Assembly (NCBI GenBank): GCA_039621445.1
Contig: CP154956.1
Span: forward strand, 64,372,257-64,436,256
Direction of reading: 5' to 3'
Length of the DNA: 64,000 nt
DNA from: Euglena gracilis
Lineage: Eukaryota > Euglenida > Euglenophyceae > Euglenales
Position numbers and translations under genes: made by a program. Shown here piece after piece: positions 59,799 to 64,000 of the stretch (its first letter is position 1; each line of letters starts with the position of its first letter). The notes below the pieces were generated by a model. The model saw only the letters and a list, made by a program, of their open reading frames with translations, made no database searches and was not told where the DNA came from.

Positions 59799-60497
59799 GC
59801 CCCCGATGAGGTCGCCGTCCACATACAGCTGAGGCAGGGTAGGCGCAGGCCGGGGCCGGGGGCGGGGAGGGGCGTGGGGCGGCGGGAAACCCAGGCACGG
59901 CATCGCCCCAAAATAGGAAGGAGGGGCGGGGTCCAGCAGGCGGGAGGGTTCCCGTGCAGAGAAACGTTCTGTTTTGGGAAAGCAGGTGGCATCTCCGACA
60001 TCGCCCACCCCCAAGTCCACAGGTTTCGACTGCCCAATGTTTCGAATGTTCCCATTTCCATTGAAAGTCATCCAGGGTTCGACGATGACGCAGAGGGGGG
60101 ATGGGTCGGACCCCCCCCCCCGGTCCATCCTCCGGGTCCAGGGGGGGGGGGCACCCCCACCTAAACAGTGGTGCGGTCTGGGTGACCAATTTTTGCCGCA
60201 AATCGAATAGCTGAAATTTCTTAATTCAAAAATCAAAAATTGAAGCGCGAAACAAACCACCCCTGCCTCCAAGCGCCCTGCTGAGCCCCGCCCCCGACCC
60301 CTGCCGTGTGAGCCCCCGGCCTGGAAAGGCCAGTCCCCCACCTGCTTCACCGCCTCCCGGACCATCGCGTCCTGCAGCACGTTGCACGCCACCCACTTCA
60401 CGTCCGGGTACGCCTTCAGGATGTCGACCACCCCCGCGGAGTAGCCGCACTGCGGGTTCTTCGGCACGCCCTTCATGAAGAGGATCACCCGGTGCTC
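59799..60497 (-). CDS. Monothiol (CGYS) glutaredoxin, partial
   Basis: Fe-S cluster carrier of the Grx4/Grx5 (GrxS14/S15) class. Exon 1 (60,497-60,327) encodes EHRVILFMKGVPKNPQCGYS with the single-cysteine C-G-Y-S active site, then AGVVDILKAYPDVKWVACNV, LQDAMVREAVKQVGDWP. Exon 2 (59,844 to about 59,799) continues TLPQLYVDGDLIGG, the conserved TxPQxYxxGExxGG glutathione-binding block. The exons join in frame through a GCCT direct repeat. The final C-terminal exon and the N-terminus are not seen nearby. An N-terminal targeting gene piece at 62.0-62.8 kb lies upstream on the same strand. The exons sit only about 0.3-1 kb beyond the right end of the large element. Confidence 0.88.
59845..60326 (-). 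other. Nonconventional intron of glutaredoxin, bounded by GCCT repeats
   Basis: GCCT occurs at both edges (60,327-60,330 and 59,841-59,844). Splicing through one copy gives GDWP-TLPQLY. The 5' end reads TTCCAGGCCGGGGGC and the 3' end contains GCCCCCGGCC...GGCCTG, an almost perfect inverted repeat of about 12 bp. CAG lies at +4 to +6 and CTG at -8 to -6, the placement I recall for euglenid nonconventional introns. No GT-AG option gives this join. Confidence 0.75.
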
Positions 60498-62002
60498 CTG
60501 CGCCGTGGCGGGGGGGGGGGGGGGGGCTGGTTCCGAACTTTGCCCGTTAACACCATCCCCGCCCCATTGCTAGATGGCAGACGCCAAATTTGCTCCGTGA
60601 CAAATGAGAGCCAGCCACTGCCAATGAATGGCTCCCCAGTGGCTGCGGGTGTGGGACGAATTCGAAGTTCCATTGTCCAAGGACAGGTTCTGGGCAACAG
60701 GTGTGTGCTTTCAACTCTCAGCGTGCGTTTTTTTTTTTGAGCGTTGTTTCAACAGGTTGAAGCAACATTTGTGCAAATGAGAACTTTTATTCCTGAAACC
60801 TGACCAATACACACAGCAGGAGCAATCTCACACATGCAGTGAGCAAAGTATTACAGGAAGCCAAAATTTTGGGAAGTCACCTTCATTTTCCGAAATTATT
60901 TTTTTCTGTACTTCTTATTTCAAGCCTCTTTGGTTCAAAGAAAGCCGAAGACACAAAATGCCTCCAAAACCATAGACCCTGTCCATCGTCTAAGGAGGGC
61001 AATATACAGATGGGTGGTCAGAAAACTACCGTCATTTGCAAACAGCACATTTTCAGGCAGTTTGCTCATCAAACTCATGAGAACACAAGGTTTGCAATGT
61101 TGCATCTGGTTGCAATGTGGCATGAAATACTCCCATTTGTGTGAAAAATTACCAACTTTTTCTGCAAAATGTTCAATTTTTTCATCATTGATTTTTCCAA
61201 AATCGAATTGATTTTTTTCATCATTGATTTTCCCCATCATTTTTTTCCTGTCATTTTTGTTTCCTGCCATTAGAGCCCGGATGGTAAATTCCCCAAATAT
61301 GTGCAGGGAAAACGAAAAAGACAGGGTGTGTTTTTGTGTAAGACGCAGAGAGTATTGTGTGTTTTCCCTGACAGTCCGAGCAGAAATCACGGGAAGTGAA
61401 AATTAAGTTGGAAAAATAGCATGGGGGAAAACTATCATGGGAAAACACCATGGGGAAAGATTTCTTGAGAAAATCTTGATTCTCAAAATAATTTCTGGGG
61501 GGTAATTTTGACTTTAGTTATGTAAAGCCTTTTTTTTAGGCCAGTGATGCAATTTTGTTTGGCAAAAAGGCAACTCAAAATCCCCCAAAAATGGTCAAAA
61601 TGATCTTCTGGGGCATCATTTTTTCCCGTCCGTTTTCCCATACTCTTTCTACGCCCTTTTGGAGGAGCAATGCTCACGGGTAATCAAATTTCACACACAA
61701 AAAGATGGGGGTATGACATATGGTCAGGTTTGGGGTCTTCTTTTTTTTAAATAAAAAACCACAGAAAAGACAACCGAAACTGGCCAGTTAGGGCAAAATA
61801 ATGCCGTACCCCCATTATTTTTTTTGGGACAGTACCTCCAAAGACTTGGTAAAATACACACGGCCAAAACCATGGCCACCCAGAACTTAGAAGAAACACA
61901 CAACGTGCCACTGCAGGTCGTCAAAGCACAGAAACAAACCAACTTTCCGGCCTTGCTTCCGTTAGGGGGGTGCTTTGGGGCGACCCTGAATTCCTGGGGA
62001 GA
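60498..62002. other. Mostly AT-rich; no gene supported
   Basis: A C run (minus strand) at about 60,511-60,525 precedes the glutaredoxin exon. Farther up there are 'tttccccatcat' repeat traces (61,180-61,240). No exon recognised. Confidence 0.5.
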
Positions 62003-62791
62003 CTGCTGCGGCGTCGGGGCCAGGGCGTACCGCGATGGACTTGCGGACGAGGCCGATGGCCTTCGTGAGGGCCGCGGCGTACGTCGCCTGCGGGTCCTCC
62101 GCCGCCGCCGCCTCCGCCCCGGCGGCCGCCAGCGCCACCCATCTCGCCGGCCCCGCAGCCCTGCCACTGACGCGGCGGAGGAGGTCAGCGGCCAGCCACG
62201 CTGCGGCGAAGGCGGCCACGGCGGCGGCGGCGGTCCCCGCCAGCCCCAGTGGGGCGGGGCTGGCGGCGGGGGCTGCGCCGGGGGTCCCTGGCAGCCACCA
62301 TCGCCCGCAGGGGGGGGGGGTTACTGGTTCTCCAAACTTCCCTGCCAGTCACACACTGTCCACGCCTCAGGCTGCCACCCCCCCCACCATCCTCCGACCC
62401 AATCTTCAATCTTCAAATGCCAGGTTTGGTGCCTATGCCCACCTCCCTGCGGCACAGCCGCACCGGTTCACACCACACCCGCCGCCCCTCCTCCGAGTTG
62501 GGGTGAGTGGCGGCTGGGCAGTGGCACACGGTCAGACACCGCGGCTACCACTGTGGCGGGGTGGACAGCGCGGACACTATGGCCCAAGGTGGCGGGGACT
62601 CCAGCCCGGGGGCCGGCCAGGGGGAGGGCGGCACGGGGTACCGTGGAGGGGCGCAGGGCGGCCCAGGCGTGGGTGGGGGCGGACTGTGTGGCGGCGAGGG
62701 TGGCGGCGACGCAGAGGACGAGGGCGACGGCCAGCGTGGCGGCCAGGGGCCCGACGCCCCGCAGGGCGAAGGCGGGGGTGGATGGCATCAT
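62003..62791 (-). CDS. N-terminal part of a targeted/membrane protein (two candidate exons)
   Basis: ATG-ATG at 62,791/62,788 starts MMPSTPAFALRGVGPLAATL, then AVALVLCVAATLAATQS, a classic signal-anchor, then an Ala/Pro/Arg-rich region to about 62,570. A second GC-rich piece (62,245-62,003) reads AGTAAAAVAAFAAAWLAADL, then LRRVSGRAAGP and DPQATYAAALTKAIGLVRKS. Two hydrophobic segments separated by an Ala/Ser/Arg-rich spacer match the class I plastid presequence of euglenids. They lie directly upstream of glutaredoxin on the same strand, so they may be its presequence. The join is not demonstrated. Confidence 0.45.
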
Positions 62792-62899
62792 GTGGCTGTG
62801 GACGAGGCGGGCCACGGTGGCACTCCATGTGGCTCACATCAGTCTGTGTGTGCGAGTACATGTGTTTGTGCGTGCGTGTGTGCGTGTCATGTGTTCTCG

Positions 62900-64000
62900 C
62901 ACATGTGTTCTTTTCCTGCACATCTGCGTGTGGATGTGAGTTTGGTTGGGGTCCCAAATTGCCCGTGGTGGGGTTATGTCATGCAGATCTTGGGGCCTTC
63001 CCTGTCATGGCAAGGCGTTGCCGTCCAACATCTGTGAACGTTCCTGGGCAAAACACGCCATTTGCAAGATATGCAACAAATGCAACTCAATGACATAACA
63101 CATTCCATGGAAATCGCATCATCATCTATCAAGAACCAAACAAAATATCCGCAAAAATTTTTGACACAAAAAAGACTTCAATTTGCCAAAACAAACTTGA
63201 ATTGCCATTTCCCCCGCACTTTCAAACTACCTCAGTTTGCCAGGTCATGATTTCAGATGAGACAGAGAGACAGAGAGTCAACCCAACGGGTGGACGTTTT
63301 GGTACACCAAGCGAGCATGGGAATGACTCAAAAGACAGCAACAAGTAGGAACGAGGCGTTGGGCCCCGTGCTCAGGGTGCCAGCGCATCGGCATACAATA
63401 AGAATGCAGCTTGCTGCGTCTGCAAGCACAAATTCCGATCGTCTCCACGGGGTGGGAAGCGGCAATTGCTCAGCGACATTGTCAGGCATTGATACCAAAA
63501 AAAATTGCACTGGGCGATTCCGGAGGCAGCTGCAGCCCGACCTCCTCGAAGTGGAGGGATGGCAATGACACTGGCCCTAATCGGAATTCCATTCTTGAAA
63601 CAACTGAAACGTCAGCCATCGGCCAACCCCTGGAAATGTCAACACTGAACTGAAGCAGTTGCCGGGGCGGGGGACCATCACCGCCGACCCCTCACCTGCT
63701 GCAGAATGCTGTCCAGCTGGGGAGGGGGAGGGGGGCACCGCAGAGGGCGTGATGGGAGGCAGGGGAGGGCAGGCATTGTTTTTTTTGTAAGGCACCTTAA
63801 AAATCCTTCAAACCTGAAAAAACCCTTGAAAACCGTTTTGGCAAGATTATTATCCAATCGAGCAAAAATAAATCGCATAACCTTGGCAAAAACAACGACA
63901 AGCCCACTCCGGGGAAAAAATGCTTCCTGGCATTGCTGAAGCATTGCCTATTGCCCCCAATTCAGGGAATTTGACTTTTTTTGATTTTCGGACCCTGTTC
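62900..64000. other. No gene supported
   Basis: AT-balanced sequence with GC-rich patches at 63,650-63,770. No recognisable exon, RNA gene or repeat beyond short G runs. Confidence 0.5.

Overview
This is nuclear DNA of a eukaryote. Most of the window is gene-poor and packed with homopolymeric G/C runs, long CA/GT, CCA, GACT and poly-A tracts, and old interspersed repeats. Real coding sequence appears as short GC-rich exons, nearly all on the minus strand. Three host genes can be named: an Enhancer-of-zeste (PRC2) histone methyltransferase (about 15.7-11.3 kb), a membrane-anchored rubredoxin (26.6-25.3 kb) and a monothiol glutaredoxin (60.5-59.8 kb). The E(z) and glutaredoxin introns lack GT-AG ends. 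They are bounded by 4-6 bp direct repeats, and most of them have complementary end sequences. The rubredoxin intron is an ordinary GT-AG intron. Mixing conventional and 'nonconventional' introns is characteristic of euglenids, and hydrophobic presequence-like exons upstream of rubredoxin and glutaredoxin would fit plastid targeting in a photosynthetic euglenid. A euglenid host is my preferred reading; it is an inference, not proven.

Layout: 0-7 kb repeats; 7.6-10 kb a few unassigned minus-strand exons; 11.3-15.7 kb E(z); 16.9-24 kb unassigned exons, an exon duplication and microsatellites; 25.3-26.6 kb rubredoxin, with about 0.8 kb of CA repeat in its intron; 28-33 kb candidate presequence exons and a 200-bp poly-A tract; 36-48 kb interspersed repeats, foldback elements and exons of an unassigned low-complexity protein; 48,576-59,517 the mobile element described below; 59.8-62.8 kb glutaredoxin and a hydrophobic N-terminal gene.

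The outstanding object is a 10,942-bp island (48,576-59,517). It has perfect 22-bp terminal inverted repeats and is flanked by a 5-bp target duplication, CCAAG. It differs from its surroundings: it has no G/C homopolymers, and it has GC-rich exons with AT-rich GT-AG introns. It carries three plus-strand multi-exon genes: (A) a large unrecognised protein that could be the transposase, (B) a protein with a ParB/sulfiredoxin-like domain, and (C) an unrecognised protein with a Lys/Glu-rich tail. Scattered through it, and not noticed elsewhere in the window, are 24 copies of a hairpin palindrome, GAAGCG-N(4-6)-CGCTTC (one with a longer loop). Nine of the 11 introns I modelled contain exactly one copy, usually 30-110 bp before the 3' splice site. 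A ParB-like protein beside a dispersed palindrome suggests a parS-like or transposase-binding array. An alternative is that the hairpins act in splicing or are themselves intron-founding mini-elements. I know of no described element with this combination.
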